64,000 nucleotides of DNA from Lysobacterales bacterium. GTDB lineage: Bacteria; Pseudomonadota; Gammaproteobacteria; Xanthomonadales; Xanthomonadaceae. The notes beneath the pieces were generated by a model. That model did no database searches, was not told the DNA's origin, and saw nothing but the letters and a program-made list of their open reading frames with translations. The stretch is from assembly GCA_016718605.1 (NCBI GenBank), contig JADKCY010000003.1, forward strand, positions 496,001 through 560,000, in the 5' to 3' direction. Every line of letters begins with the position of its first letter. The first letter of the stretch is position 1. The translations under genes and the position numbers were made by a program. Of the stretch, positions 1 through 6,814 are shown in pieces.

Positions 1-1146
1 ATCGACCGCCGACACACCGGCCCCGAAGGTCGCCGTTGCTGCGGTGTAGCCCGCCGCCAAGCCAGTCGTCGCCAAACTCGCGCCACCCAGCGTGATTCCC
101 GCCGATGACGTTGAGGTGAGACGAATGCCACCAAACGTCGTCGCTGCCGTCAAACCAGTCTCCGCTGCCGCCGTACCGGTTGCCGCAATGGTGACATTTC
201 GACCATCGGCAGCGGTCAACGAAACGGCGCCGGTCGCTGTGCTGAAGGTCGCCGTCACACCTGTCTGATTGGAAACCGCATTGATCGCCGCTGCGGTGTT
301 GCTGCCCATTTCAATGGCATTCGCACCCGCGTCGATCGCACCGACGTTGACACCGTTGATGCTGATCGAATCAGCGACGCCGTTCACCGCGCCGAAGGTA
401 CCCGCAGCACCCGTCACCGTGGTGGCCGTCGCCACCGCAGACACGCCAGTCTGACCCGATACCGAGTTGAATGCCGCCGCCTTGGCAATCGCACTGCTGG
501 TGGCCAAGGTGCTGGACACACCATCCGAATTGGTCGGCCCGATGCCGTAACCATTCACCGTCACGCCGCCGGCCGTAATGGCACCAGTGATCACCGTGGC
601 GGTCAGGCTGGTTGCGTAGGACGACGTGGTACCCACGCCCAGCGCATCCGCACGCGCACTGGCAATCGAGGAGATATCAATCGTCTCGCCCTGATTCGCA
701 CCGACCTGGAAGGTCTGCGAGGTGAAGGTGCCGTCCAGCAGCTTGACGCCGTTGAACGAGGTCTGTGTTGCCACCGTATTGATCTGCTGCACCAGTTGCT
801 CCACTTCGCCCTGCAGCGATGCACGGTCGGAAGCACTGTTGGTGGCGTTGGCAGCCTGCACGGCCAGCTCACGCATACGTTGCAATGCGCTGGACACCGA
901 GTCCAAGGCGCCTTCCGCCGTCTGCGCCAGCGAGATGCCGTCATTGGCATTGCGCGAGGCCTGATTCAAACCGCGAATCTGCGAGGTCATGCGGTCGGCA
1001 ATCGCCATGCCCGCCGCATCGTCTTTCGCACTGTTGATGCGCAGGCCCGATGACAGGCGCTGCAGGGAGGTTGCCAACGACGAGCCGGAGGTCGTCAGGT
1101 TGCGCTGGGCATTCAGCGAAGCGACATTGGTGTTGATAACTTGCAT
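1..1146 (-). CDS. fliC: Flagellin (first copy), 3' end outside window
   Basis: Structural subunit of the flagellar filament, exported by the flagellar type III apparatus. Translation from the ATG at 1146-1144 opens with the D0/D1 helix typical of flagellins (MQVINTNVASLNAQRNL, then LQRLSSGLRINSAKDDAAG) and continues in one frame for 382 codons to the window edge. The missing part is the conserved C-terminal helix, about 100 residues by comparison with the second copy at 9573-11012. The N-terminal third is nearly identical to that copy, while the middle differs in many positions, so this is a recent paralogue pair. A FliA-type promoter lies at 1249-1275. The middle contains a flagellin IN-type motif (SINGVN). 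The partial status is due only to the window boundary. Confidence 0.94.
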   Translation of the reverse strand, partial: MQVINTNVASLNAQRNLTTSGSSLATSLQRLSSGLRINSAKDDAAGMAIADRMTSQIRGLNQASRNANDGISLAQTAEGALDSVSSALQRMRELAVQAANATNSASDRASLQGEVEQLVQQINTVATQTSFNGVKLLDGTFTSQTFQVGANQGETIDISSIASARADALGVGTTSSYATSLTATVITGAITAGGVTVNGYGIGPTNSDGVSSTLATSSAIAKAAAFNSVSGQTGVSAVATATTVTGAAGTFGAVNGVADSISINGVNVGAIDAGANAIEMGSNTAAAINAVSNQTGVTATFSTATGAVSLTAADGRNVTIAATGTAAAETGLTAATTFGGIRLTSTSSAGITLGGASLATTGLAAGYTAATATFGAGVSAVD

Positions 1147-1248
1147 GATGACTCTCCTCGTGGGTCGTGTTGATCGTCAGTCGAAACTGGCGTGAATTGC
1201 AGCATTGGCCTTGAGGTTGTGAACCTGTGATTGCCGCTGCTGACCCAG

Positions 1249-1275
1249 TTATCGGTGTCCCACGGGAAATCTTTA
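1249..1275 (-). promoter_or_regulatory. FliA (sigma-28) promoter of flagellin copy 1
   Basis: On the minus strand TAAAGATT is followed by 11 bases and then ACCGATAA. This fits the FliA consensus TAAAGTTT-N11-GCCGATAA closely, with exact spacing. It lies about 100 bp upstream of the flagellin start at 1146. The second flagellin has the same arrangement. Confidence 0.8.
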
Positions 1276-1897
1276 GCGATGTCTGATGCGCCAGTGAGTC
1301 AGGATTTTCCTGACACCCCAGCGGCGAGAAGTCCGTTCAACGCTGTCGCGCCCTGCGGCGCCAATGTGGATCGCCCAAGGAGTGATGTACCCACGGACGT
1401 TGGACGGTCAGGACGCCGCCGAACCGGCCTTACTCTTCGGCGAGCTCAGCCAGGAGTCCTTCCACTGTCGCCACGGCGCGTGCGCGGGACCGCCGCCGCG
1501 ATGCGTGTGCGACCTCGGCCACGCCCTGTATGACTGCTACGCGCTTCGCTTGGCGCGTGCCCGGCTCTGGACTCCCTGTTTCCGCACAACGCGAATCGCC
1601 GACCCGGAAGTAGTACGTCACGCCATCCCGCCCGAACCCATCAGCCGCTTGAGCGCGTTCGATCTCCATTGTCACCCGCGTCGTCAGACGATGGGTCAAA
1701 GCCTCGCCAATTTCCGCTTCGTGGACGACAGGCCGCGCGTTGGCCGAGGCGTCAGGCATCGCTCGCTTCGCTACTCCGTGTAGTCGGCAACCAAGTGCTC
1801 GAACGACGACATTTCGCGTTGAAGTCCGGCGGATGTCCCAGAGCTGATGACGAACACCATGAAGTACTCGCCCTCCTCAAATGCCGGGGCGGTTCAA
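1276..1897. other. Junction between flagellin promoter and cassette array, no convincing gene
   Basis: Several overlapping open frames run through here, but none has clear family features. On the minus strand a short frame ending at 1771 (last residues FEHLVADYTE) reads like the C-terminus of a protein. It starts right after the last, degenerate attC and could be the remnant of a truncated cassette. It is followed after 11 bases by the weak frame 1759-1430. Confidence 0.4.
1430..1759 (-). CDS. Possible small hypothetical protein
   Basis: 109-codon open frame starting 11 bases after the stop of a short frame on the same strand, with a weak purine-rich stretch before the ATG. The first 60 residues look protein-like (VVHEAEIGEALTHRL, VTYYFRVGD), whereas the C-terminal part is arginine-rich and resembles out-of-frame high-GC translation. 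No family is recognised. It could be the end of a decayed cassette or simply non-coding. Confidence 0.2.
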   Translation of the reverse strand: MPDASANARPVVHEAEIGEALTHRLTTRVTMEIERAQAADGFGRDGVTYYFRVGDSRCAETGSPEPGTRQAKRVAVIQGVAEVAHASRRRSRARAVATVEGLLAELAEE

Positions 1898-1970
1898 CTT
1901 GTACGCTGGAGCTGAGCGGCAGCATCAATCGCGAAGCGATTGATCTGTCCGCTTGAGCGAGTAGTTAGCC
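1898..1970 (-). repeat. attC site, degenerate core
   Basis: Read on the minus strand it starts with GGCTAAC just after the stop of the gene at 1987. It contains the arm CAAGCGGACAG, a perfect hairpin ATCAATCGC-TTC-GCGATTGAT, and the return arm CTGCCGCT, then ends in GCGTACAAG where a functional site would have GTTRRRY. The fold and sequence match the attC at 47057-47129 very closely. The damaged core suggests it no longer recombines and marks the end of the array. Confidence 0.75.
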
Positions 1971-1986
1971 TGCGAATTGGGGAGCG

Positions 1987-2349
1987 TCACTCTGAACACG
2001 CTGCCAAGTCCGCCGGAACTGGCGAGACAAAGCGCACGCCGCCGTCGCAAACCTGATAAGCAAAGCTCGGGCGATCCTGAAGCGGCCCAGTGAAGGTTGA
2101 TGTATGCAGCACATCACCGTCCTGGCCCTTGAGAGTCACGACAGATCTATTGAATGAGGGCACGTTGAGCTCAAGGACGTACCCGCTCTCGAGTTTCACC
2201 GACTCAGAGTCACCGATTGCCGCAACGACATCAAACGCATGAGGATCAGATGCTCCGATCCGAACCTCACCAGAAAACATAGCCATCGTGTCCTTCGATG
2301 TCACTGAGGTGGACGACAGCAAGACCATGATTGCGACAAAATTGCGCAC
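1987..2349 (-). CDS. Cassette-encoded secreted protein, unknown function
   Basis: 120 residues from a GTG at 2349, chosen because AAGGAGAG stands 5 bases upstream. The N-terminus (MRNFVAIMVLLSSTSVTS) is a probable signal peptide. The rest is beta-rich, with two cysteines (VCDGG and AACSE), and suits a small periplasmic or secreted domain. No family is recognised. It is a typical integron cassette: one gene on the minus strand between an attC at 2399-2489 (upstream) and one at 1898-1970 (downstream), with very little spacer. Expression would depend on an upstream promoter. It is the fifth and last recognisable cassette of this array. Confidence 0.7.
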   Translation of the reverse strand: MRNFVAIMVLLSSTSVTSKDTMAMFSGEVRIGASDPHAFDVVAAIGDSESVKLESGYVLELNVPSFNRSVVTLKGQDGDVLHTSTFTGPLQDRPSFAYQVCDGGVRFVSPVPADLAACSE

Positions 2350-2398
2350 AGAGACTCTCCTTGGCGTGGTGTAGCGGGGACCGGTGCAACAACTAGCA

Positions 2399-2489
2399 GG
2401 CTAACGCTGTGGTAAGCGGCAGCGGCACGATACGACATCAGGACACACGATAGCCTCTCTCCACTGTCCGCTTGACCACATAGTTAGCT
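2399..2489 (-). repeat. attC site
   Basis: On the minus strand it runs from AGCTAAC (overlapping the TAA stop of the TonB-like gene) through TGTGGTCAAGCGGACAG to GCCGCTGCCGCTTACCACA and the core GTTAGCC. The outer and inner arms are complementary (TGTGGT/ACCACA, AAGCGG/CCGCTT), as expected for a folded attC. The core departs from GTTRRRY at one position. Confidence 0.8.
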
Positions 2490-2879
2490 TCCATCGCCGG
2501 AGCCATCAAACCGAAAAGCGATGGGCACGCGCACCACGTAGCAGGCTGAAGCCGACGAACCCGTTGGCGTGTAGACCGGAAAGTGACTGGCACGGACGTT
2601 GCGGACCGCAGCGTCATCCAGTACTGAGTGAGCAGACGACGAGACAACTTTAGCCTCGAGAACAGCCCCATCTGCTGCCACGTGAACACTCAGGACTACA
2701 TCGCCTTCCAGGCGCTCTCTTATCGCGGCTTGGGGATACGCCGGCGGGCATGGAAAGTGCGGGCACTCCCTCTTGAAACTGCCGGGATGTGGCATCTCCT
2801 CCAGTACCTCACAGGCAATCGCGTGCAAAGGCGCGACGATTGCGAGAAAAGAGAGGACTCTTGCGAGAGCGCTCGCCAT
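2484..2879 (-). CDS. Cassette-encoded TonB C-terminal-domain protein
   Basis: 131 residues from the ATG at 2879, placed 10 bases after the attC core. A longer upstream extension would run through an IS relic and is rejected. Residues 1-23 form a signal peptide (LSFLAIVAPLHAIA). Residues about 45-125 match the TonB C-terminal fold: YPQAAIRERLEGDVVLSVHV, then ADGAVLEAKVVSSS and DDAAVRNVRASHF. Four cysteines lie after the signal. TonB itself carries an N-terminal membrane anchor and a proline-rich linker, which are missing here, so this is a stand-alone periplasmic TonB-C domain and not a functional TonB. The TAA stop lies inside the attC arm, a hallmark of cassette genes. Confidence 0.8.
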   Translation of the reverse strand: MASALARVLSFLAIVAPLHAIACEVLEEMPHPGSFKRECPHFPCPPAYPQAAIRERLEGDVVLSVHVAADGAVLEAKVVSSSAHSVLDDAAVRNVRASHFPVYTPTGSSASACYVVRVPIAFRFDGSGDGS

Positions 2880-2896
2880 GGAAGCTAACGAATGAA

Positions 2897-3314
2897 AGGA
2901 CCTTCCCCACCGCGCACCCGATGCGGCGCTCGGTAGTTCGGCCTTGCGGTCATGCGTGACGATGGGAGGGGTTTCTTCATCACTCGTTCCGGAGGCGGTC
3001 ATGGCGATTGTGTGCGTTGGGGGCGATCTTGCCAAGAATGTGTTTGCCATTCATGGCTTCGATCACATTGGCAGTGGCCGGGGAAATTCAATGAAAACAG
3101 CGATTCCCGACCAACCAACGGATCGCCCGCGCGCGTCTTTCATCAGGGTCCGTCGTTGCACACGACCACATGACCGTTTGTCGTCTCGCCAGTCCTTCCC
3201 TCTGGCTGAAGTCGACACGTCGCACAAAAGCAAAGCGTGAAGCGCCATCAGATAAGACAACCGCAGACTCAAGCTGCGGACGGCAACGCCTTGCTCGACT
3301 GTGGGGAAGGCCCT
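2897..3314 (+). mobile_element. IS110/IS1111-type relic in attC (copy 1)
   Basis: Bounded by AGGACCTTCCCCAC (2897-2910) and GTGGGGAAGGCCCT (3301-3314), imperfect inverted repeats of 14 bp with one mismatch. The plus strand carries the start of a DEDD transposase at 3001. At about 418 bp it is far shorter than a full IS110-family element (about 1.2-1.5 kb), so it is an internally deleted, non-autonomous remnant. Related copies lie at 48715-49109 and 50960-51146. The subterminal repeats and the attC target fit the known IS1111-attC group. Confidence 0.7.
3001..3120 (+). pseudogene. IS110-family transposase N-terminus, remnant
   Basis: Translation from 3001 gives MAIVCVGGDLAKNVFAIHG, which matches the N-terminal DEDD motif of IS110/IS1111 transposases (consensus VGIDLAKNVFQVHGVD), including the first catalytic aspartate. 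After about 22 residues the similarity stops and the frame continues into unrelated sequence. The RuvC-like remainder and the C-terminal transposase domain are absent. It is not functional. Confidence 0.7.
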
Positions 3315-3392
3315 CGTAGCCACGTTAAGCCGCCGCGCGACGGCGTGTGGATGAAACGCGCAACTTCCTCGGCGGTCGGCTTAAATACACAG

Positions 3393-4115
3393 TTAGCTCT
3401 GGGCAGCCGGACCATCAGCGACACTCTCTTCGTCCGGCTCAGCCTCGGGCGTTGTGGAGTCGGGACTCTGCGTAGGAGAGATCTGCTGAGGAACCACAGG
3501 CAGGGGTGCAGACGGTGGCTGCACTTGAGTTTCAAGTTCAGGGCCAAACGTGAGCCGATAACCCGCAAAAGCAAGAAGCGACAGCCCTATAACAAGAAGG
3601 AGCATCGCTGCAAGGCGAACGCGGCGGAAGGTAAGTTCGCCCACTTTTACCCGCTCCCATTCCTTCTTCAACAGCGGAGCCGCAAGGACACGCACTTGGT
3701 CAACGCCGTTTACGACTTGATCGTAGTCTGCTTTGAGAAAGGCGTCTCGCATGAGCTGTATCTGGCTCATCAGCTTAGCTTCCGAGCTGTTCGGCTCCTC
3801 CTCGACATGCTTCGGGTTCAGTCGCAGTTGAATGGCAGTTAGGCTTTCCCTTGCGTGACGGTATGGTTCTGAGGTTACGTCCAGCCACTCCTTCGCTGTC
3901 AGGTCGCCCTTGTGTCCGTGCATTCGAACAAGTTCATGGACAGATGCCGTAAATCTGGCGATCTCTTCTCTCAGACCATCTATCCAGCTGAGGCGGAACT
4001 CGGAAACCTTGGATTCCTTGGCGCTCACCAGATTGACGAAGGAGAAGAATCCAGCGATCAGCGCTGCAAGTACAGCGCCAATGGCGATGACGATTGGGGA
4101 GATCACTGAAATCAC
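3393..4115 (-). CDS. Cassette-encoded two-helix membrane protein
   Basis: 240 residues from a GTG at 4115, chosen because GGAGG lies 6 bases upstream and because the longer frame would read through the attC. Residues 4-28 form a transmembrane helix (SPIVIAIGAVLAALIAGFF) followed by a charged, helical cytoplasmic or periplasmic region (SWIDGLREEIARFTASVHELV). A second helix (LAAMLLLVIGLSLLAFAG) lies near 170-190, with a proline- and glutamate-rich tail after it. No family is recognised. It is the third cassette after attI. Its TAA stop lies in the following attC. Confidence 0.7.
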   Translation of the reverse strand: MISVISPIVIAIGAVLAALIAGFFSFVNLVSAKESKVSEFRLSWIDGLREEIARFTASVHELVRMHGHKGDLTAKEWLDVTSEPYRHARESLTAIQLRLNPKHVEEEPNSSEAKLMSQIQLMRDAFLKADYDQVVNGVDQVRVLAAPLLKKEWERVKVGELTFRRVRLAAMLLLVIGLSLLAFAGYRLTFGPELETQVQPPSAPLPVVPQQISPTQSPDSTTPEAEPDEESVADGPAAQS

Positions 4116-4133
4116 CTCTAGCCTCCAGATGAG

Positions 4134-4189
4134 AGCTAACGAATTAAGCCGCGCCGCGAAGCGGCGTCGGCTTGAATGAATTGTTATGC
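4134..4189 (-). repeat. attC site, short and intact
   Basis: The clearest attC of the array, 56 bp: minus strand GCATAAC, ATTCATTCAAGCCG, a GC-rich hairpin CGCCGC-TTC-GCGGCG, CGGCTTAATTC and the core GTTAGCT. AAGCCG/CGGCTT and GAATT/AATTC pair across the site. It separates the HEPN-like cassette from the membrane-protein cassette and serves as the template for recognising the interrupted sites at 2883-3398 and 48632-49123. Confidence 0.88.
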
Positions 4190-4921
4190 CCCTTTGTACT
4201 CCGGGCACTGCATTTTCAGCCAAGAATCCACTGTTTCGAGCCGTTGGAGTGTGGCAGCATTAATAGCTCTAGATGGCTCGACTTGGCCGTGCACCACGGC
4301 GTTGCGCAACTGTTGCAAAGAGCTTATTTCGTCCACAAGGCTGCGATCAATTTTTCCCTCTTCCGCAAGCAACTGCACACCTGCACGTAGATTTGGGGTC
4401 CTACCATAAGTCTCGCCAACGAATTCGCTGAACATGATGAGTCCCTTTTCAAGGGTGACCCACTTAGAGAGAAATGTGCCAATCAATCGCTCTTCCCGAT
4501 CTGTAGGTGGGAGGTCAATGTGGTCATCAAAGAGCGCCTTGAAAAGCTCTGCAGCTAGCGAGAAGTAGACATCAACCTTGGACTTCTCGACTGTGAGGCC
4601 GGAACCATCATGGTAGAGCTTGTTCCTAAGCCCGTGATTCCATTCGATCTCACCAAGATCAATGTGATTTAGGCGATCGCCGCTATTCTTCTCCAGGCAG
4701 GACATTACTGCAGGAAAACTCTCAAATATGCCGTCGAGTTCCTTGCGCGGAATGTTGACGCCAGTGACTCGTTTTGGCAGGGAGAGAAAGGTCTTTGCCA
4801 TTACCTCAACTGCGTTGTCGATAAGGATGAGTGCAATCCTAGTGCAGCCCTTCTGATCCTCAGCGGCAATTCGATGCGCCGCGTGGAGGATTTCTTTTGG
4901 GCCTTCACACCACGACTTCAT
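4184..4921 (-). CDS. Cassette-encoded protein with two HEPN-like RNase motifs
   Basis: 245 residues from the ATG at 4921, supported by AGGAG 8 bases upstream. The protein is mostly alpha-helical and carries two motifs of the HEPN type, R-x4-H: GLRNKLYHDG (R99, H104) and LRNAVVHG (R206, H211). Each is preceded by helix-forming sequence. HEPN domains are common catalytic cores of RNases in toxin-antitoxin, abortive-infection and CRISPR systems, and two motifs in one chain could form an intramolecular active site. That function is inference; the exact family is not recognised. It follows the PIN-like cassette across an attC, and the last codons run into the next attC. Position two after attI would favour expression from an integron promoter. 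Confidence 0.72.
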   Translation of the reverse strand: MKSWCEGPKEILHAAHRIAAEDQKGCTRIALILIDNAVEVMAKTFLSLPKRVTGVNIPRKELDGIFESFPAVMSCLEKNSGDRLNHIDLGEIEWNHGLRNKLYHDGSGLTVEKSKVDVYFSLAAELFKALFDDHIDLPPTDREERLIGTFLSKWVTLEKGLIMFSEFVGETYGRTPNLRAGVQLLAEEGKIDRSLVDEISSLQQLRNAVVHGQVEPSRAINAATLQRLETVDSWLKMQCPEYKGA

Positions 4922-4938
4922 ACGCCGACTCCTGCGGG

Positions 4939-5034
4939 GCATAACGTGGAAGTGAGGGGCAGCCGGAGTGCGAAGCACGGAGGGAACCAACAAGCGCAGC
5001 TTGTTGGCTGTCCCGCTCGACTGCAGGGTTAGAT
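4939..5034 (-). repeat. attC site
   Basis: Minus strand: ATCTAAC (fits RYYYAAC), CCTGCAGTCGAGCGGGACAGCC, an inner hairpin AACAAGC-TGC-GCTTGTT, and an end at the core GTTATGC. The TAA stop of the PIN-like gene lies inside the first box. It separates cassettes one and two. The core deviates from GTTRRRY in the second variable position. Confidence 0.78.
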
Positions 5035-6267
5035 TTCTGGTGTGCTTGGAGCTTCAACGTCGCTAACCTGTGCTTCGCACGTTGCCTCGTATTCAAACAC
5101 GTAGGAGCCGACAGGAAGTTGAACACCCGGCTCCCCGCAAATAATGTGGATGTTAAAGTCATGCGTTGTACCGGTTCCAACATTGATTCTATGCCTTGGC
5201 AAAGAATCAGGTGCGCTTATCAAGCGAGCTACTAGGTGGGGAACATTGGCCATGTTGGGGTTCAAATGGCCACTCACTGTAAAGTTCCTCACAGGGCGCC
5301 TTAGCTCAACACGCAAAGCGCCTGCGTTTTTATCACTGGCGCTCTCAGTTACAGATTGCTCTCGCAGTCTTACCGCAACTTCAAGCTCACTCCTCCAGGT
5401 ACTTACCGCACGAATTTCTTCAATGGCGGTTTCGTTTACTGGTTGCTGAAAACGCTGAAGAGCATGTTCTAAAAAACGCTCGGTTTGGTATATCAGTATT
5501 CTTTGCCCCGAAATCTGCTTTGCCTCTCTCAGTAGTTCGGGCCTTGGACCAGTAGTTTTCCCAGAGACTTTTTCCCACCAGTCTTCTTTGCGTTCAGAGG
5601 TAACCAGCACAACAGGGCACGCTTTAGCTTTGGCATGTTCAATGATTTGCAGCCAAAGGTAATAGTCTCCGTACGGACGATCCTCGTCCTTTCCGTCGTC
5701 CAGATACCCCGGAGGCACCTTATTTTTCTTTCTTTCTTCGGCTTGCGCAGCTATCTCTTCCCTGCTTTCTTCTTTGAAATCTTCACCAACTGCATCATTG
5801 AACATTTCGGAAAGTTGCTTGAGGATGGGGTCTTCTTGAAGGAATTTTGGGTAACTCTCCTTAGCTGTACTTATTTTTGATTGCGCTGTTGAGATCGAAG
5901 ATCTCACGACATCCTCAAGTTCGCTAGCGACCTCTGAAGGAATGATTCGATTTCCCTTTAGTTGCGCTACGGCCGACTCCAAGCTGCCGTTCAATTTATC
6001 GATTTCATCTTGCGCCTGCTTAAATGCTTTTTCTGATGAGACAATTACCTTTGTTCTATTCCTAAAGAACTCTGTAGCAGCTTGATGCGACAGCCATTTT
6101 TCACCTTCAAACTTCTGAAGGCTCTGAATCAAGCTATCTCTTGTGCCCTCGTGGTAACGGTACAGATCAAGAAGCACATTCGTGTCGACCGTCAATATTC
6201 CACGCTTCCATGCATCATCGATTTCTTCTTTTGTCGGATTGAAGTACCAGTCGAATTGCTTTTTCAT
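5029..6267 (-). CDS. Cassette-encoded PIN-like domain protein (PIN_8 type)
   Basis: 412 residues from the ATG at 6267, 51 bases after the attI core. The N-terminal third matches the large PIN-like domain family PF18476: FDWYFNPTKEEIDDAW, then GILTVDTNVLLDLYRY (D28, D34), an acidic residue in ATEFFRNR (E66), YGDYYLW (D200) and LVTSERKEDWW (221-230). These acids are the expected metal-binding set of a PIN nuclease. Residues 80-180 form a charged helical insert. Residues about 320-400 look like an extra beta domain. PIN_8 proteins often occur in defence contexts, so an RNase or defence role is plausible but unproven. It is the first cassette after attI, the best-expressed position in integrons. 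Confidence 0.82.
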   Translation of the reverse strand: MKKQFDWYFNPTKEEIDDAWKRGILTVDTNVLLDLYRYHEGTRDSLIQSLQKFEGEKWLSHQAATEFFRNRTKVIVSSEKAFKQAQDEIDKLNGSLESAVAQLKGNRIIPSEVASELEDVVRSSISTAQSKISTAKESYPKFLQEDPILKQLSEMFNDAVGEDFKEESREEIAAQAEERKKNKVPPGYLDDGKDEDRPYGDYYLWLQIIEHAKAKACPVVLVTSERKEDWWEKVSGKTTGPRPELLREAKQISGQRILIYQTERFLEHALQRFQQPVNETAIEEIRAVSTWRSELEVAVRLREQSVTESASDKNAGALRVELRRPVRNFTVSGHLNPNMANVPHLVARLISAPDSLPRHRINVGTGTTHDFNIHIICGEPGVQLPVGSYVFEYEATCEAQVSDVEAPSTPEI

Positions 6268-6318
6268 ATGGTGGCCTAGTTGGAGATAGGGCGTTGTCGG
6301 CGACTGCTTCGCGAAGAA

Positions 6319-6384
6319 ATCTAACGCAAATTCGACCGCACCGTCGGTGCAGCGTAACAGGCGATCTTGCCGTGTAACATGACG
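6319..6384 (-). other. Putative attI recombination site
   Basis: Between the integrase relic and the first cassette, the minus strand shows two spaced TGTTAC boxes (6379-6374 and 6359-6354) and then the core GCGTTAGAT (GTTAGAT at 6325-6319, a perfect GTTRRRY). Class 1 attI has the same plan: repeated GTTAC boxes upstream of a single GTTRRRY core, with no long hairpin. The position immediately in front of the divergent integrase gene is exactly where attI belongs. Confidence 0.7.
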
Positions 6385-6396
6385 TCTCCTTTCACC

Positions 6397-6690
6397 ATGA
6401 ATACCTCCGTAGCGCAAGCGCCACGGCCGCCAGATCAGATGTCTGAAACGCTGCACCGTCGGCATTACAGCCTGCGCGCCGAGCAAGCTTACACGTGCTG
6501 GACAAGACGTTTCATCGACTTTCACGGCTAGCTGCACCTCTGGAATTTGGGATCGAGCGACGTGGAGGATTCCTGTCCTCCTTTGCGACTGAGTGCGGCG
6601 TTTCCCTGTCAGGTGCTGGAGATTGAGTGGCCTTGGCTGAGTGACGTCAGGGTAGAGCCGCGTGTAGGCGGTGTCGGGCGCTATCCCATG
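6397..6690 (+). pseudogene. intI: Integron integrase (IntI) remnant
   Basis: The ATG at 6397 opens a 44-residue frame ending in TAG at 6529. It contains LHRRHYSLRAEQAYTCWTRR and then FIDFHG, which matches the N-terminal DNA-binding part of integron integrases (IntI1: IRYLHYSLRTEQAYVHWVR). Beyond the stop the same frame continues with LGSSDVE. After a one-base deletion FLSSFATECGVSLS follows, and after a deletion of about 50 bp VLEIEWPWLSDV, both matching successive IntI segments (VEAFLTxLA, EVLGxELPWL). Everything after about 6690 is missing, including the catalytic RHRHY residues. The gene is divergent from the cassettes, as in mobile and chromosomal integrons. The array is therefore not self-mobile unless another IntI exists in the genome. 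Confidence 0.85.
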
Positions 6691-6731
6691 CCAAGCGCTT
6701 TTGGGGCACCTCGAAATACCCCAGATTCGTC

Positions 6732-6792
6732 GTTCCCGCGAATGCGGGAACCCAGAAGAATCAAGGCGCTGGATTCCCGCATTCGCGGGAAT
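6732..6792. repeat. Inverted pair of short palindromes (CCCGC-N4-GCGGG)
   Basis: Two palindromes, GTTCCCGC-gaat-GCGGGAAC (6732-6751) and ATTCCCGC-attc-GCGGGAAT (6773-6792), separated by about 20 bp. They are extragenic repeats of the type common in proteobacteria (ATTCCC-N8-GGGAAT). They sit where the integrase relic ends and just after the pdsS stop, so they may also act as a terminator. A similar repeat flanks the other cassette array at 46322. Confidence 0.7.
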
Positions 6793-6814
6793 GACGGGTT
6801 TTTCGAGCTTCCCT

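Larger units (their letters stand above)
2883..3398 (-). repeat. attC site interrupted by an IS relic
   Basis: Minus-strand reading: AGCTAAC at 3398-3392 (overlapping the stop of the upstream cassette gene), the arm TTTAAGCCGACCGCC, then CGCGCGGCGGCTTAACG. There follows a 418-bp foreign segment, after which TTCATTC and the core GTTAGCT appear at 2889-2883. The intact relative at 4134-4189 shows the same halves joined directly (GGCTTAATTC then GTTAGCT). The site is therefore split next to its core. Confidence 0.75.

Noticed and set aside
2484..3050. TonB-like gene with a longer N-terminus starting at 3050
   Set aside because: The extra 57 residues read through the attC and the IS relic. The signal peptide begins at the ATG at 2879.
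2944..3240. 98-codon plus-strand frame as an independent gene
   Set aside because: Only about 22 residues match an IS110 transposase start. The rest reads through the IS relic, so it is listed as a pseudogene fragment.
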